NCBI RefSeq assembly: GCF_001411475.1
Contig: NZ_LLWH01000112.1
Location: 62,001-126,000, forward strand
From: Pseudomonas endophytica
Lineage (GTDB): Bacteria; Pseudomonadota; Gammaproteobacteria; Pseudomonadales; Pseudomonadaceae
Direction of reading: 5' to 3'
DNA length: 64,000 nt
Numbering within the stretch: the first letter of the stretch is position 1; each line of letters opens with the position of its first letter. This document shows, piece after piece, positions 35,284 through 45,370 of this stretch. Both the position numbers and the translations under genes were made by a program. The notes under the pieces were generated by a model that saw nothing but the letters and a program-made list of their open reading frames with translations, was not told the DNA's origin and did not search any database.

Positions 35284-35345
35284 AGTGGCTGACGGGGTAC
35301 ACAGGCTGCGATGCGAGCCGCAGCCTGTGTACCCCGTCAACCACT
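35284..35345. repeat. Very long intergenic hairpin between convergent akr and tamB
   Basis: Two 27-nt arms (35284-35310 and 35319-35345) are complementary except at one position, with an 8-nt loop. The core is TGACGGGGTACACAGGCTGC. There is no T-run. It fills most of the gap between two convergent genes and could stop transcription from both sides, or be an orphan REP/MITE-like element. It differs in sequence from the three REP elements elsewhere in the window. Confidence 0.75.
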
Positions 35346-35362
35346 ACAGGGCTTTGTAGCCG

Positions 35363-38300
35363 TTAAAAGTCTCGCTTGTAGAAAACATCCAACGAGCTTG
35401 CCAAGCCGCTGGCCACTTCGACATAGACTTTTTTACTCAGTTTGTAGCGCAAGGCGATGGTGCTGGCAGGCTCAAAGACTCCGTAGCCGTAACGCACGCT
35501 TAGCCGATCATTGATTTTGCCGCTGGCCACCAAGGCGGTGTTATCGCCACTGCCCTGCGTGTCCAGTTCAAAATCTTTAAGTCCAAGGTGATTGGCCAAA
35601 CTGGTCGTCACTCCAGAACTGCCCATCAAGCCCAACCCCAGCGCTGCTTGCGCCAACATATTGTCGTCTTCGCCTGAACCGGTCAGCGGACGCCCCAGCA
35701 CCAGATACGACAACGCCTGCTCCTGGCTCATGGCTGGCTCGGAGAAGATTTGCGTGGTGGGCTGTTCTGCGCTGCCGGTTAAGCGAATCCCGGCAATCAC
35801 ATCATCGGTTTGGCGCACCGCCTCGATGTCCAAGTAAGGCTGATCAAGAGGCCCGTCGAACAAAAGACGGGCACGGCGAATGGTTAATCTCTGGCCATAG
35901 GCACGGTAGCGACCATTGATCAAACGTAATTCACCGCGGGTGTCCAAATTGTTGCCAATGTGAAACTGCCCCGCCAGGTCAGCGTTTAAGCCGAACCCAG
36001 AGAAGGTCAGCAACTCTTGCCCGACCACTACGTTGATGTCCATATCGACCACCATCGGCGGCGACCCCGAGTCTACGTCATCGCCATCCCCGACGATCAC
36101 AGTGTCGTCCGATACCTTGACCGTGGAAGGCGGCAACTCGCGCACGATGATTTCACCTTTAGGGATGTTCACCGTGCCCGCAACTAGCAGTGTGTTGTCC
36201 GGTTTGAGCGAGATCTTTAAGTCCGGGGCCACTTCGAGCTTGGCATAGGGTTCCACCGTCACCGGCAACTGATTGCCCTTTAAGACAACATTTACCGCCA
36301 TTTCCTTGCCCCAAGCCACATCACCCGAAATCGTGCCCTGCCCTTGTTTGCCACTGGTCCAACCACCGTCCAGTTGCAGCGACTCACCCATGATGTGAGC
36401 TTTAAGTTGGAGGTTTTCGAAGCTGGTCGGTAATTCCGGCCCAGAAATTTCACCTTGCGTGAGTGAGACATCGCCGGTGATGTACGGCGCAACCAACGCC
36501 CCCGAAATTGACCCCGAACCGTTTAACTGCCCAGTGAGTTTTTCTACCATCGGAGCGAACGGTCGAACCACCGATATATCCAAGCCTGTCAGGCGGAAAT
36601 CTCCAGTAATCGGTTTATTTTTAGGCAGCGGGTTAATCCGCGCAGAGAGCATTATTTGCCCCAGCTTGCCGCCATCAAAGTCGAACCGCGCGTCGACCCG
36701 ATTAGGATTCAAGTTGCTGGTTAACTTGAACGCTTGATATGGGAAATCAACCCACTGCCCCTTGTCTTTGATGCGCAGGGTGCCGCCACTGGCATCCACC
36801 ACCACTTGGCCTTTTGGCCCACTGGCGGGTAGATCGAGCACCAAGTCGGCATTGAGGTTGCCCTGCCACTGGAAGTCTTTGGGGAACCACTCGGCGAGGC
36901 TGTCGAGCGGGAACTGCTTGAGATGCATGCGTAGCTTGGGGTCTGGCATCAGGCGCTGCTCTTCAGCACACAAGCTGGCTGGGCCAGAGTTCCAGCACTG
37001 CGCGCCAAGGTTGATCCGACCATTGGCCAGACGTTCAAGTCGCGCCGGATTTTGCAGCACCCACGCTTGCGAAGCGTACTTGATATCACCGCTACGCAAG
37101 CGTCCACGCCAGTTGTCTTTATCCAGCGCGCCGTCCAGCGCCAAGCCCAGTTGCAGCATCGGCCCTTGCAAGGCCAATTGCAGCTGTTGACGCTTGATGT
37201 CGCCACTGCCAGTGGCCGTTAACACGCCGAGTTGGGTATCACCCGCTTGAATCCCGCTACCTTTAAGGTCGAAGCGGCCACGTTGCGATTTGTCTAGGCT
37301 CGCATCCAGAGTGAGGCGTTGCAGGTGGTTATCGGCAAAGGCCAATTGCTGGCCTTGCAACGTCACCTTGCCTTGCGGCGCCTTAAGCGTGCCCGCCACA
37401 TCGACGCGGCCTTTTAACTGACCACGCAGCTCTGGCCACAACTGGCCCAAACGCGGCATGTTGATATCCAGCTGGGCCTTGATTTGCTGCTGCAAACCGG
37501 CAGTGCCGTTAATCCGGTTGTCGCCCAAACGAACCTCTAAAGCGCTAACCGTCCACGCTTCGCCCTCACCCACCGCTTTAGCTTGAAGGATGGCTGGCTG
37601 GCCGCGAAGGCGTCCTTTAAGGTCGAGATTGGCGTCCAATTTCAGCTGTTCATTTTTAAACGAGCCGGTGCTGCGCAACGGGCCCGCCAACGTACCGGGT
37701 AATTCAGCGACCCAGTACGCCGGGTTGATAGCGCTTAAATCCAGTGCAGTGTCCCAAGCGATACCATCAGCGAACTGCACATTAACGTGGCCTCGAGCTT
37801 TGCCTTGGCCCGCCACCAGTTCCAGTTGCGGCATGAAGATTTTTTCGAGGTCGCCACTGAACGGCGTGTTGACGCTGAAAGCGCCAGCTGGCCCCGTGAG
37901 ATCCGCCTTGATGTTGCCCAGGTACTTGCCGTCACTGTATGACACTTCACCCGTGAGCTTTTGCAAGTCGACGTCTGGCTTGTCAATCACGGGGTACAGG
38001 TTGTGCCAAGGGAATTGCAGCCAGTCGATCTTGGCCTCGGCACTCAAACCTGAATGCCAATCCACTTGGCCCGACAGCTTCAGGTGCTGCTGTGCATTAG
38101 CGGTCAAATCCAGCGCCGTAATTTGCGCACCTTTAGCGTCAACCCGCCCCTTAAGCAGGAGGTTCACGGGGGCTTGCTCGGCAGGCAAACTCGCACTGCC
38201 ATTGAGCTCAAAGCCGTCAGTGAGGTCACCCTTGGCTGACAACACCAACTGATTGAATTGCAAGGTGTCGGGCAGCTCGCTGCTGGGGGCGAACTGAGCC

Positions 38301-39043
38301 GAAGTAACCGTCACTTGCGCAGGCAGATTTTCGGCCAACGGTTGCACTGCGCCGTTTAAATGAGCATTCAGATAGCCCGTGCTGTCCGCCGTCAGGTTGA
38401 GCGAGGTACGCAGGTTTCCGTCAACCTTTAGCGCCAGCGCCCAGGGCTTTTTATCTTGTTCCGGCAGGTTCACCGTGCCTTGTAAAGTCAAAGGCCAATC
38501 GCCAACGGGTTGTAATAGACCCGACAGTTCAACACTCAGGTCTTCACGCTCAACCTGCGCCGAGTCTATTTGAAGACCTTGGGCAGTCCATTTCGCGGCA
38601 ATTTGCACGCCTTTGAGTTGTTCAACGCCGTCAAACACAATGCTGCCGACTTTGATCACGCCCACTTCTATTGCCAGTGGCAACTTCAGGTCAGGCAAGT
38701 TGATCGGCCCACTGCTGTCTTCGGTGCTCGGGGCAAACTGCAAACTGACTTTGTCAGCCTGCAGTTGGTCAATGCACAGGGTCATGCGCGTCAGGCATGA
38801 AGGCGACCAGGCAAAAATCGGCCGACTCACTTCAACGCGGTTAGCACCGGCCTCCCAGACCAGTTGATCCGCACTCCACTGCGCGCCAAGACGCCCGGCA
38901 AAGTTGTCGACCTGCAAACCAGGTACTTGGGTCAGCACCCAACGACTGCCCGCTTGCGTTCCCAAAATGACCCCGGCGCTGATCATCACTAGCAACAGCA
39001 ACGTTAACAGCGCCAGACCTACAATTTTCAAACCACGAATCAC
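35363..39043 (-). CDS. tamB: Translocation and assembly module subunit TamB
   Basis: A 1226-residue AsmA-like protein with one N-terminal transmembrane helix (~8-28), a very long beta-helical periplasmic body, and the C-terminal TamB (DUF490) domain from about 880 to the end, finishing in SSLDVFYKRDF with an aromatic last residue. TamB spans the periplasm and with TamA supports outer-membrane protein insertion and phospholipid transport to the outer membrane. It follows tamA with a 4-bp overlap, so the two are translationally coupled. Length is typical. Confidence 0.95.
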   Translation of the reverse strand: MIRGLKIVGLALLTLLLLVMISAGVILGTQAGSRWVLTQVPGLQVDNFAGRLGAQWSADQLVWEAGANRVEVSRPIFAWSPSCLTRMTLCIDQLQADKVSLQFAPSTEDSSGPINLPDLKLPLAIEVGVIKVGSIVFDGVEQLKGVQIAAKWTAQGLQIDSAQVEREDLSVELSGLLQPVGDWPLTLQGTVNLPEQDKKPWALALKVDGNLRTSLNLTADSTGYLNAHLNGAVQPLAENLPAQVTVTSAQFAPSSELPDTLQFNQLVLSAKGDLTDGFELNGSASLPAEQAPVNLLLKGRVDAKGAQITALDLTANAQQHLKLSGQVDWHSGLSAEAKIDWLQFPWHNLYPVIDKPDVDLQKLTGEVSYSDGKYLGNIKADLTGPAGAFSVNTPFSGDLEKIFMPQLELVAGQGKARGHVNVQFADGIAWDTALDLSAINPAYWVAELPGTLAGPLRSTGSFKNEQLKLDANLDLKGRLRGQPAILQAKAVGEGEAWTVSALEVRLGDNRINGTAGLQQQIKAQLDINMPRLGQLWPELRGQLKGRVDVAGTLKAPQGKVTLQGQQLAFADNHLQRLTLDASLDKSQRGRFDLKGSGIQAGDTQLGVLTATGSGDIKRQQLQLALQGPMLQLGLALDGALDKDNWRGRLRSGDIKYASQAWVLQNPARLERLANGRINLGAQCWNSGPASLCAEEQRLMPDPKLRMHLKQFPLDSLAEWFPKDFQWQGNLNADLVLDLPASGPKGQVVVDASGGTLRIKDKGQWVDFPYQAFKLTSNLNPNRVDARFDFDGGKLGQIMLSARINPLPKNKPITGDFRLTGLDISVVRPFAPMVEKLTGQLNGSGSISGALVAPYITGDVSLTQGEISGPELPTSFENLQLKAHIMGESLQLDGGWTSGKQGQGTISGDVAWGKEMAVNVVLKGNQLPVTVEPYAKLEVAPDLKISLKPDNTLLVAGTVNIPKGEIIVRELPPSTVKVSDDTVIVGDGDDVDSGSPPMVVDMDINVVVGQELLTFSGFGLNADLAGQFHIGNNLDTRGELRLINGRYRAYGQRLTIRRARLLFDGPLDQPYLDIEAVRQTDDVIAGIRLTGSAEQPTTQIFSEPAMSQEQALSYLVLGRPLTGSGEDDNMLAQAALGLGLMGSSGVTTSLANHLGLKDFELDTQGSGDNTALVASGKINDRLSVRYGYGVFEPASTIALRYKLSKKVYVEVASGLASSLDVFYKRDF

Positions 39044-40767
39044 AGTTCTGGCCCCATCGCGAAGTGCAAACGAACACCGCCATCGTCATCCAGCGCATGG
39101 GCCAGGTCGAGACGTATGGGGCCGACTGGCGAGATCCAGCGGATACCCACACCGACCCCGGTTTTCAAGCTAGGAAAGTCGAGGGTTTTAAAAGCGTTGC
39201 CTTTGTCGACAAACGCCGCCCACCGCCATTTATCTGCAAATTGATACTGATACTCAACACTGCCGGCTAACAGATAGCGCCCACCAATGCGATCACCGTC
39301 TGAGTTTTTAGGCGACAAACTTTGATAGTCATAGCCGCGCACACTTTGATCGCCACCGGCGAAGAAACGCAAAGACGGAGGGACCGAGTCATAACCGTTG
39401 GTGGCACTGCCGCCAAACTCAATGCGGCCCAGAAAGCGGTGCTTGTCCCACACCGTTTTCAAGGCCCTGAATTGAACATCGCCGTGCAACAGGTTGGTGT
39501 CTGACATCAACCCTTCCTTGGCCACTTGGGCGCTCAGATTAACGCTGTAGCCATGGCTGGGATCAATTCGGTTATCGCTGCGCAATACCGCGTAGGAGAC
39601 GCCGGGCATCAACAAGGTGCTGATGCCGGAGTCATCACCCAAGCGGTATTCTTCGTGCTGCCATCGCAGAGAAACAACTCGCGTCCAACCGTTATCCAGT
39701 TTGCTGTGCCATTCCGGGCCGACCGTTAGCAGTTTGCTCAGGGTGTCGGTATTGGCAATTTCTTCGTACTGATAACCCGCGGCAAAGCGCAGTTTGTCCG
39801 TCAGCGGCGGATCGAGCGGGATGTCATACCAAGCGCCGATATTTTGCTTGGGCTGGGAAATTTCAGATTCAAAGCCGTAGCTGTCGCCCCGCGGATTGTC
39901 CCAGTGCCGAGTCCAGCTGGCTTTACCGCGTGGGCCGGTATCGGTTGAATAACCAAGACCCAAGGTCATGGTGCGCGGCTTGCGCGTGTCGAGGTCAACA
40001 TCGACCGGGATCACTTGCCCCACGGCAGTACTCGGCGCCGCATCGACGCGTACTGTTTCAAAATAACCGCTCGATTGCAGGTTCTGGTTGAGCTCGGCCA
40101 CCAACTCAGAGTCATAAGGGGTATTGGGCTTGAAGGGCACCAAGCGGTCCAGCAGGGTTTGATCAAAGGGGGCGTCACCGGCAAAAGTGACTTTGCCCAG
40201 TGAGTAACGCGGGCCGCTTTCGTAGATCAAGTTGATATCGGCAAACCCGCCTTTAGGGTCGACCAAGAGTTCGTGTTTAAGAAACTTGCCGTTAAAAAAA
40301 CCATAGCGCAGCGCACGATTTTGGATCATGCGTTTGGCTGCTTCGTAGTTGCCCTGATTGAGCACGACACCAGGTTTAAGGTCATCACTGGCGGGGATTT
40401 GAAAGGCTTTAAGTGAGGCCGCCGGGCCTTCAACACGGACATTCACATTGCGCAGATGCACCGGCTCGCCGGGGTCAATCTCAAGCACCAGCCGCGGTTT
40501 GTCACCGCCCGTGACATCTGCTTCAATTTTAGGTTGGTAATAGCCTAAGGCCTGCAACGCTTTAAGGGCTTGGTCTTCAGCGCCACGCTTAAAACGCGAC
40601 AAGGCCGCCTCGTCACGATCGCCGAGGCTGCCGATATAGCCTTCCACGTTGGCCTTGAGGGCATCGTTTGCCGGTTTGACTCTGACCACCAGCTCGCTTT
40701 GGGCAAACGCCGCAAAGCTGCTGATCAGCAGGACAACACCACTGGTAAATCTTCCTGGAAACTTCAT
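39040..40767 (-). CDS. tamA: Translocation and assembly module subunit TamA (Omp85 family)
   Basis: A 575-residue outer-membrane protein. Signal peptide (about 1-23, ending AFA-Q), three POTRA domains (~25-260) and a 16-stranded Omp85 barrel. Barrel signatures include GLGYSTDTGPRG at the start, the conserved loop 6 element VRGYDYQ and the C-terminal strand RLHFAMGPEL. It acts with TamB. The ATG at 40767 begins the signal peptide; the frame also contains a GTG at 40785. Confidence 0.95.
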   Translation of the reverse strand: MKFPGRFTSGVVLLISSFAAFAQSELVVRVKPANDALKANVEGYIGSLGDRDEAALSRFKRGAEDQALKALQALGYYQPKIEADVTGGDKPRLVLEIDPGEPVHLRNVNVRVEGPAASLKAFQIPASDDLKPGVVLNQGNYEAAKRMIQNRALRYGFFNGKFLKHELLVDPKGGFADINLIYESGPRYSLGKVTFAGDAPFDQTLLDRLVPFKPNTPYDSELVAELNQNLQSSGYFETVRVDAAPSTAVGQVIPVDVDLDTRKPRTMTLGLGYSTDTGPRGKASWTRHWDNPRGDSYGFESEISQPKQNIGAWYDIPLDPPLTDKLRFAAGYQYEEIANTDTLSKLLTVGPEWHSKLDNGWTRVVSLRWQHEEYRLGDDSGISTLLMPGVSYAVLRSDNRIDPSHGYSVNLSAQVAKEGLMSDTNLLHGDVQFRALKTVWDKHRFLGRIEFGGSATNGYDSVPPSLRFFAGGDQSVRGYDYQSLSPKNSDGDRIGGRYLLAGSVEYQYQFADKWRWAAFVDKGNAFKTLDFPSLKTGVGVGIRWISPVGPIRLDLAHALDDDGGVRLHFAMGPEL

Positions 40768-40830
40768 AGGCGCGGATGCTATCACGGGCTGAGGGGGTCA
40801 TAGAGCGCGCTAATCGGCAAAAGGTTGTCC

Positions 40831-41481
40831 TTAAGCCGTTGCAGCGTGTAACACCTGTGGCTTGGCGTGGAAAAATACATGTTCAACAACGGAGCCCAAT
40901 GCCACCTCGCCAATCTCAACATAACCATGACGTTTATAAAACGCTTGGTAACGCGGGTTACTGCTGTCGAGTACAACACCTTCTGAGTGCTCGTCCACAG
41001 CGCACCAGTTATGCACCGCTTCGAGCAACTGCTCGGGGTAGCCCGCGTCTTGAAATTTTGGATCGACCGCTAACAGCGGCAACATATGCACCGCATCGCC
41101 CGGTACACAGGCCAAAACCGCTTGATGGTATTGAAGGTAACGCTGCGTACCCCGCAAGCCAGCGGTAATGATCATGCGCAGTTGCCACGCCCAACTTTCG
41201 GTAATACCCAAGCGCCGCTGCGGCGGAGCTATCAGGGCCACGCCTATCAGGCGATCATCAACCAGCAACCCCAGCGCGGGTAACTGTTGAAAAAAATGCT
41301 GTTTGACTAACGCCCGTACCGTGGCCCGAACGCGTTGCGCATAGCCCTTGCGATGCGCTTCAAACACATAACGAAAGGTTGGGTCATGTAGGTAGGCCTC
41401 ATACAGCAAGGCACGGGTTTCTTTGGAGTAGCCCCTGTCGAGCATTTGTATCTGGCAGGTGGCATTCAGCGTTTGGGTCAT
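40831..41481 (-). CDS. GNAT family N-acetyltransferase
   Basis: A 216-residue acetyltransferase-fold protein. The cofactor-binding region is around LLAVDPKFQDAGYPEQLLEAV, where the usual glycine-rich loop is partly altered (DAGYPEQL instead of Q/RGxGxG). The terminal half has VLDSSNPRYQAFYKRHGYVEIGE, a strong GNAT signature. GGGAGA stands 9 nt before the ATG at 41481. Substrate unknown; pseudomonads carry this family as a conserved hypothetical acetyltransferase. Confidence 0.8.
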   Translation of the reverse strand: MTQTLNATCQIQMLDRGYSKETRALLYEAYLHDPTFRYVFEAHRKGYAQRVRATVRALVKQHFFQQLPALGLLVDDRLIGVALIAPPQRRLGITESWAWQLRMIITAGLRGTQRYLQYHQAVLACVPGDAVHMLPLLAVDPKFQDAGYPEQLLEAVHNWCAVDEHSEGVVLDSSNPRYQAFYKRHGYVEIGEVALGSVVEHVFFHAKPQVLHAATA

Positions 41482-41648
41482 GAAGGTCAATCTCCCTGGC
41501 GTCGCTTGGGTGCGGGCACTTCTCGTGTGTACGAGCCTGCAAGAGCCGCAACAGTTCCATCTTGCTGGATGCTTCCTACGTTAGCAGCCCATTTGCCCCA
41601 CTGCACGCTGACCGCTAACATCGCAATTTTATTCAGGACTGCCAGCTC

Positions 41649-42461
41649 ATGAAAATCGTTTCATTCAATATCAATGGCCTGCGCGCTCGGCCCCATCAGC
41701 TGGCAGCGCTGATCGAAAAGCATCAGCCGGATGTGATTGGCCTGCAAGAAACCAAAGTCAGCGACGATCAATTCCCCTTCGCCGATATTGAAGCCTTGGG
41801 CTACCACGTGTATTTCCATGGGCAAAAAGGTCATTACGGGGTTGCCCTGCTTTCACGCAAGCCCGCATTGGCGCTGCACAAAGGCTTTGCCAGTGACGAA
41901 GAAGATGCGCAGCGACGTTTCATTTGGGGCACCTATGCTGACGAAAATGGCCAGCCGGTGACCATCATGAACGGTTACTTCCCCCAAGGCGAAAGCCGCG
42001 ACCATCCGACGAAGTTCCCGGCCAAGCAACGTTTTTACAGCGACTTGCAACAGTTGTTAGAAGGCCAGTTCAGCAATGAACAGCCGCTGGTGGTGATGGG
42101 CGACGTCAATATTTCCCCACAAGACTGCGACATTGGCATCGGCCCGGACAACGCCAAGCGCTGGCTAAAAACCGGTAAGTGCAGCTTTTTACCTGAAGAG
42201 CGCGAATGGTTTGAGCGCCTCAAGAACTGGGGCTTGGTCGATAGCTTCCGCTATTTGCACCCCGAGGTGGCAGATCGCTTCAGTTGGTTTGACTATCGCA
42301 GCCGCGGCTTTGAAGATGAGCCCAAACGTGGCCTGCGCATTGACGTGATCCTCGCCTCTCAGGGTCTACTGCCACGGCTCAAAGCTGCTGGGGTTGACTA
42401 CGACCTGCGCGCTATGGAGAAGCCGTCAGATCATGCGCCGATCTGGCTGGAATTGAGCTGA
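41649..42461 (+). CDS. xthA: Exodeoxyribonuclease III
   Basis: A 270-residue Mg2+-dependent AP endonuclease and 3' exonuclease of the EEP superfamily. Motifs: [13 protein letters not shown] at the start, IGLQETKV with catalytic Glu, [28 protein letters not shown], and SDHAPIW at the C-terminus with the catalytic Asp-His pair. It repairs abasic sites. The length is typical. REP elements follow the gene. Confidence 0.95.
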   Translation: MKIVSFNINGLRARPHQLAALIEKHQPDVIGLQETKVSDDQFPFADIEALGYHVYFHGQKGHYGVALLSRKPALALHKGFASDEEDAQRRFIWGTYADENGQPVTIMNGYFPQGESRDHPTKFPAKQRFYSDLQQLLEGQFSNEQPLVVMGDVNISPQDCDIGIGPDNAKRWLKTGKCSFLPEEREWFERLKNWGLVDSFRYLHPEVADRFSWFDYRSRGFEDEPKRGLRIDVILASQGLLPRLKAAGVDYDLRAMEKPSDHAPIWLELS

Positions 42462-42469
42462 ACTGCCCC

Positions 42470-42604
42470 AAAAGCTCGCAGCCTTCGGCAGCTCCTACAG
42501 GGGTATTCGTCAGCTAAAAGCGCGCAACGGCTTTTTTCGTAGGAGCTGCCGCAGGCTGCGAGCTTTTGATCTCTAAAAACAAAAGCTCGCAGCCTTCGGC
42601 AGTT
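42470..42604. repeat. REP element cluster (REPIN-like) downstream of xthA
   Basis: Three copies of a GTAGGAGCTGCCGAAGGCTG-type unit: an inverted copy at 42470-42498, a direct copy at 42539-42567 and a truncated inverted copy at 42580-42604. The first two form a palindromic pair with about 40 nt between. This is a well-known fluorescent-group Pseudomonas REP family, mobilised by RAYT transposases. No RAYT gene is in the window. Confidence 0.85.
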
Positions 42605-42686
42605 CAGAAGCCGATCAGGTAATTGAACTGAAACAATTTTGACTTAAATTGCTGGCATTTCTATGGCCCCACGAAGGTGCCCGCTA

Positions 42687-44003
42687 ATGTTGCGTTTTAA
42701 GTCACTGATCCTGCTATGCGCAATCACGCAACTGGCCTTGGCTCGACCTGTTGCGGATTTGCGTATTCAGGGCTCTAACACCATCGGCGCCAACCTCAGC
42801 CCCGCGCTGGTGACCCAGATGCTGATTGAGCAAGGCTTTCACGATGTTCATAGCGTCCCGGTAACACCGCCCAATGAATACAGCATCGTGGCGACCAAAA
42901 CCTTGGGCCAGCAGATCCGTGTCGATGTCAGTGCGCATGGCTCTGGCACTGGCTTTAGCTCACTCAAAGCAGGGCAAGCCGATCTGGTGGCTTCATCACG
43001 ACCGATCAAAGACAGCGAACTGCTCGCGCTCCGAGCGCTCGGCGATCTAAAAAGCCCTGAAGCAGAGCATGTCATTGCCATTGATGGGCTGGCAATTATC
43101 GTGCACCCGCAAAACCCGTTAAGTCAGCTCAACACGGAACAGTTGGCCAAGGTCTTTAACGGTGAAATCAACACGTGGGAGGCATTGGGCGGTATTGGCG
43201 GGAGAATTAATCTGTATGCCCGAGATGATCAGTCCGGTACTTGGGACACATTTAAAGAGCTGGTGCTAAGCCCAGCCAACCACCCCCTGAGCGCCACCGC
43301 ACAGCGTTTTGAATCCAGCGAAGCGTTGACCGATGCAGTCAGTCAAGACCCACATGCTATTGGTTTTATCGGCTTGCCTTACATTCGCAACGCCAAAGCT
43401 TTGGCCATTGTTGATGGGCCGTCGCAGCCAATGCTGCCACTCAACAGCCTGATCGCCAGCGAAGATTATCCGCTGTCTCGACGCCTGTTTTTTTATCTGC
43501 CGCCCACCAGCCAAAATGCACTGGCTAAGGCGCTAGTCACGTTCACGCAAAGCCCTAGAGGGCAGGCCATCGTGGCGCAAAATGGTTTTGTCGCACAAAG
43601 CGTCCGGGCCAGCCACGTTCAACCCGGCGCACACATGCCCGCGCAATATCAGGCACTGACCCATCAGGCCCAGCGTCTGTCGGTCAATTTTCGTTTTGCC
43701 GAAGGCAGCGCCACGCTCGATAACAAAGCCCGCCAAGATCTGTTACGCGTGATTGACTACTTAAAGTCGCACGACAAACTCAACAAACACGTGACGCTGG
43801 TGGGCTTTGGTGATGTCAAAGACAACCCTGAACGCGCACAACTGCTGTCAAAACTCAGGGCCATGACCGTGCGCCGTGAGCTGGAAAAGTTCGGCGTGGT
43901 GCTGCGCGATATTCGCGGCTATGGCGCGAACATGCCGGTGGCGACCAACACCGAAGATGAAGGCCGAATGAAGAATCGTCGGGTTGAGGTCTGGGTAGAC
44001 TAA
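42687..44003 (+). CDS. Phosphate-binding (PstS-like) protein fused to a C-terminal OmpA domain
   Basis: A 438-residue exported protein. Signal peptide (about 1-19, ending ALA-R), then a PBP-like/PstS domain (~25-290) with [35 protein letters not shown] and [18 protein letters not shown]-terminal OmpA domain (~320-438) carries [11 protein letters not shown] and the peptidoglycan-binding NRRVEVWV. The OmpA module should tether the binding domain to the wall. AAGGTG is 7 nt before the ATG at 42687. A phosphate or related anion ligand is likely, but the role (scavenging, sensing, or adhesion as with DING-type proteins) is unknown. No pst genes are adjacent. Confidence 0.85.
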   Translation: MLRFKSLILLCAITQLALARPVADLRIQGSNTIGANLSPALVTQMLIEQGFHDVHSVPVTPPNEYSIVATKTLGQQIRVDVSAHGSGTGFSSLKAGQADLVASSRPIKDSELLALRALGDLKSPEAEHVIAIDGLAIIVHPQNPLSQLNTEQLAKVFNGEINTWEALGGIGGRINLYARDDQSGTWDTFKELVLSPANHPLSATAQRFESSEALTDAVSQDPHAIGFIGLPYIRNAKALAIVDGPSQPMLPLNSLIASEDYPLSRRLFFYLPPTSQNALAKALVTFTQSPRGQAIVAQNGFVAQSVRASHVQPGAHMPAQYQALTHQAQRLSVNFRFAEGSATLDNKARQDLLRVIDYLKSHDKLNKHVTLVGFGDVKDNPERAQLLSKLRAMTVRRELEKFGVVLRDIRGYGANMPVATNTEDEGRMKNRRVEVWVD

Positions 44004-45214
44004 GGTGCCGCTTGCGCGTATTTAGCTAACTCAAACTTACCCACTGCCGCCCGGTGAACTTCGTCCGGGCCATCCGCCAAGCGCAACGTGCGTTGCATGG
44101 CGTACATGTAGGCCAGCGGGAAATCTTGTGAAACCCCTGCTCCGCCATGGATCTGAATCGCTCGATCAATCACCTTCAACGCGACGTTAGGGGCAACCAC
44201 CTTAATTTGCGCGATCTCGCTTTTCGCCACTTTATTACCCACGGTGTCCATCATGTAGGCCGCTTTCAAGGTAAGCAGCCGTGCCATGTCGATCTCCATC
44301 CGCGAGTCGGCGATTTTGTCGATATTGCCGCCCAAGCGTGCCAACGGTTTTCCAAACGCCGTGCGCTGGAGCGAGCGCTGACACATTAGCTCCAATGCGC
44401 GTTCAGCCATGCCGATTGAGCGCATGCAGTGATGGATGCGGCCAGGGCCAAGACGGCCTTGGGCAATCTCAAACCCCCGCCCCTCGCCAAGCAAGACGTT
44501 TTCATAAGGCACACGCACATTATTGAACTGCACTTCGGCGTGCCCGTGCGGCGCATCGTCGTAACCGAACACCGGCAACGGGCGCACGATGTTCACGCCG
44601 GGTGTCTCGACGGGCACTAAGATCATTGAGTGCTGCTGATGCCGCGCATTGTCAGGATGACTCATGCCCATAAAGATCAGGATTTTGCAGCGTGGATCGC
44701 ACGCCCCTGAGGTCCACCACTTGCGACCGTTGATTACCCATTCATCACCGTCACGCACGGCACGGGCAGCCATATTAGTGGCATCGGATGAGGCGACCTC
44801 CGGCTCGGTCATGGCGAACGCCGAGCGAATCTCGCCACGCAATAACGGCTCTAACCATTGTTGTTTTTGCTGCCCAGTGGCGTAGCGCACCAACACCTCC
44901 ATGTTTCCAGTGTCCGGTGCGGAGCAGTTGAACGGCTCAGATCCGAGCATCGAGCGGCCCATAATCTCGGCCAAGGGCGCGTATTGCAGGTTAGTTAAAC
45001 CGGCGCCCAGCTCAGACTCCGGCAAAAAAAGGTTCCATAGGCCCTCGGCTTGAGCCTTAAATTTGAGTTCTTCCATGATCGCAGTCGGCTGCCAGCGATC
45101 GCCTTCTGCCACCTGCTGCTCAAAAATCGCCTCCGCCGGATAGACATAAGCGTCCATGAACGCGATCACACGTTCGCGCAGAGCCTGAACTTTCGGTGAG
45201 TAAGCGAAATCCAT
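44000..45214 (-). CDS. Acyl-CoA dehydrogenase (ACAD10/11-like)
   Basis: A 404-residue FAD-dependent dehydrogenase. [16 protein letters not shown] and [10 protein letters not shown] fit the substrate- and FAD-binding region, and [22 protein letters not shown] and [13 protein letters not shown] mark the helical domain of the ACAD10/11 branch. Mammalian ACAD10/11 act on 4-hydroxyacyl chains or branched chains. It is divergent from a LysR regulator 156 bp away, which probably controls it. Its 3' end overlaps the OmpA-fusion gene by 4 bp. Confidence 0.9.
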   Translation of the reverse strand: MDFAYSPKVQALRERVIAFMDAYVYPAEAIFEQQVAEGDRWQPTAIMEELKFKAQAEGLWNLFLPESELGAGLTNLQYAPLAEIMGRSMLGSEPFNCSAPDTGNMEVLVRYATGQQKQQWLEPLLRGEIRSAFAMTEPEVASSDATNMAARAVRDGDEWVINGRKWWTSGACDPRCKILIFMGMSHPDNARHQQHSMILVPVETPGVNIVRPLPVFGYDDAPHGHAEVQFNNVRVPYENVLLGEGRGFEIAQGRLGPGRIHHCMRSIGMAERALELMCQRSLQRTAFGKPLARLGGNIDKIADSRMEIDMARLLTLKAAYMMDTVGNKVAKSEIAQIKVVAPNVALKVIDRAIQIHGGAGVSQDFPLAYMYAMQRTLRLADGPDEVHRAAVGKFELAKYAQAAP

Positions 45215-45370
45215 AGGTGGCTACCTTTTACTGTGAATGCGAGTAGGCGTTGTCGTGATGCTAATTCAGCGTCGCGCCATTTACGCCGTGCATTAACAGT
45301 CTGTATGACCATTCATAAGCAAAATAAAACTCACCAGGCTGTCTTATTTCTAATAGCAAGAGCCCGCACC

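Noticed and set aside
36459-38867. Several long plus-strand frames opposite tamB
   Set aside because: They are antisense shadows of a clear 1226-residue TamB; composition and lack of family matches argue against coding.
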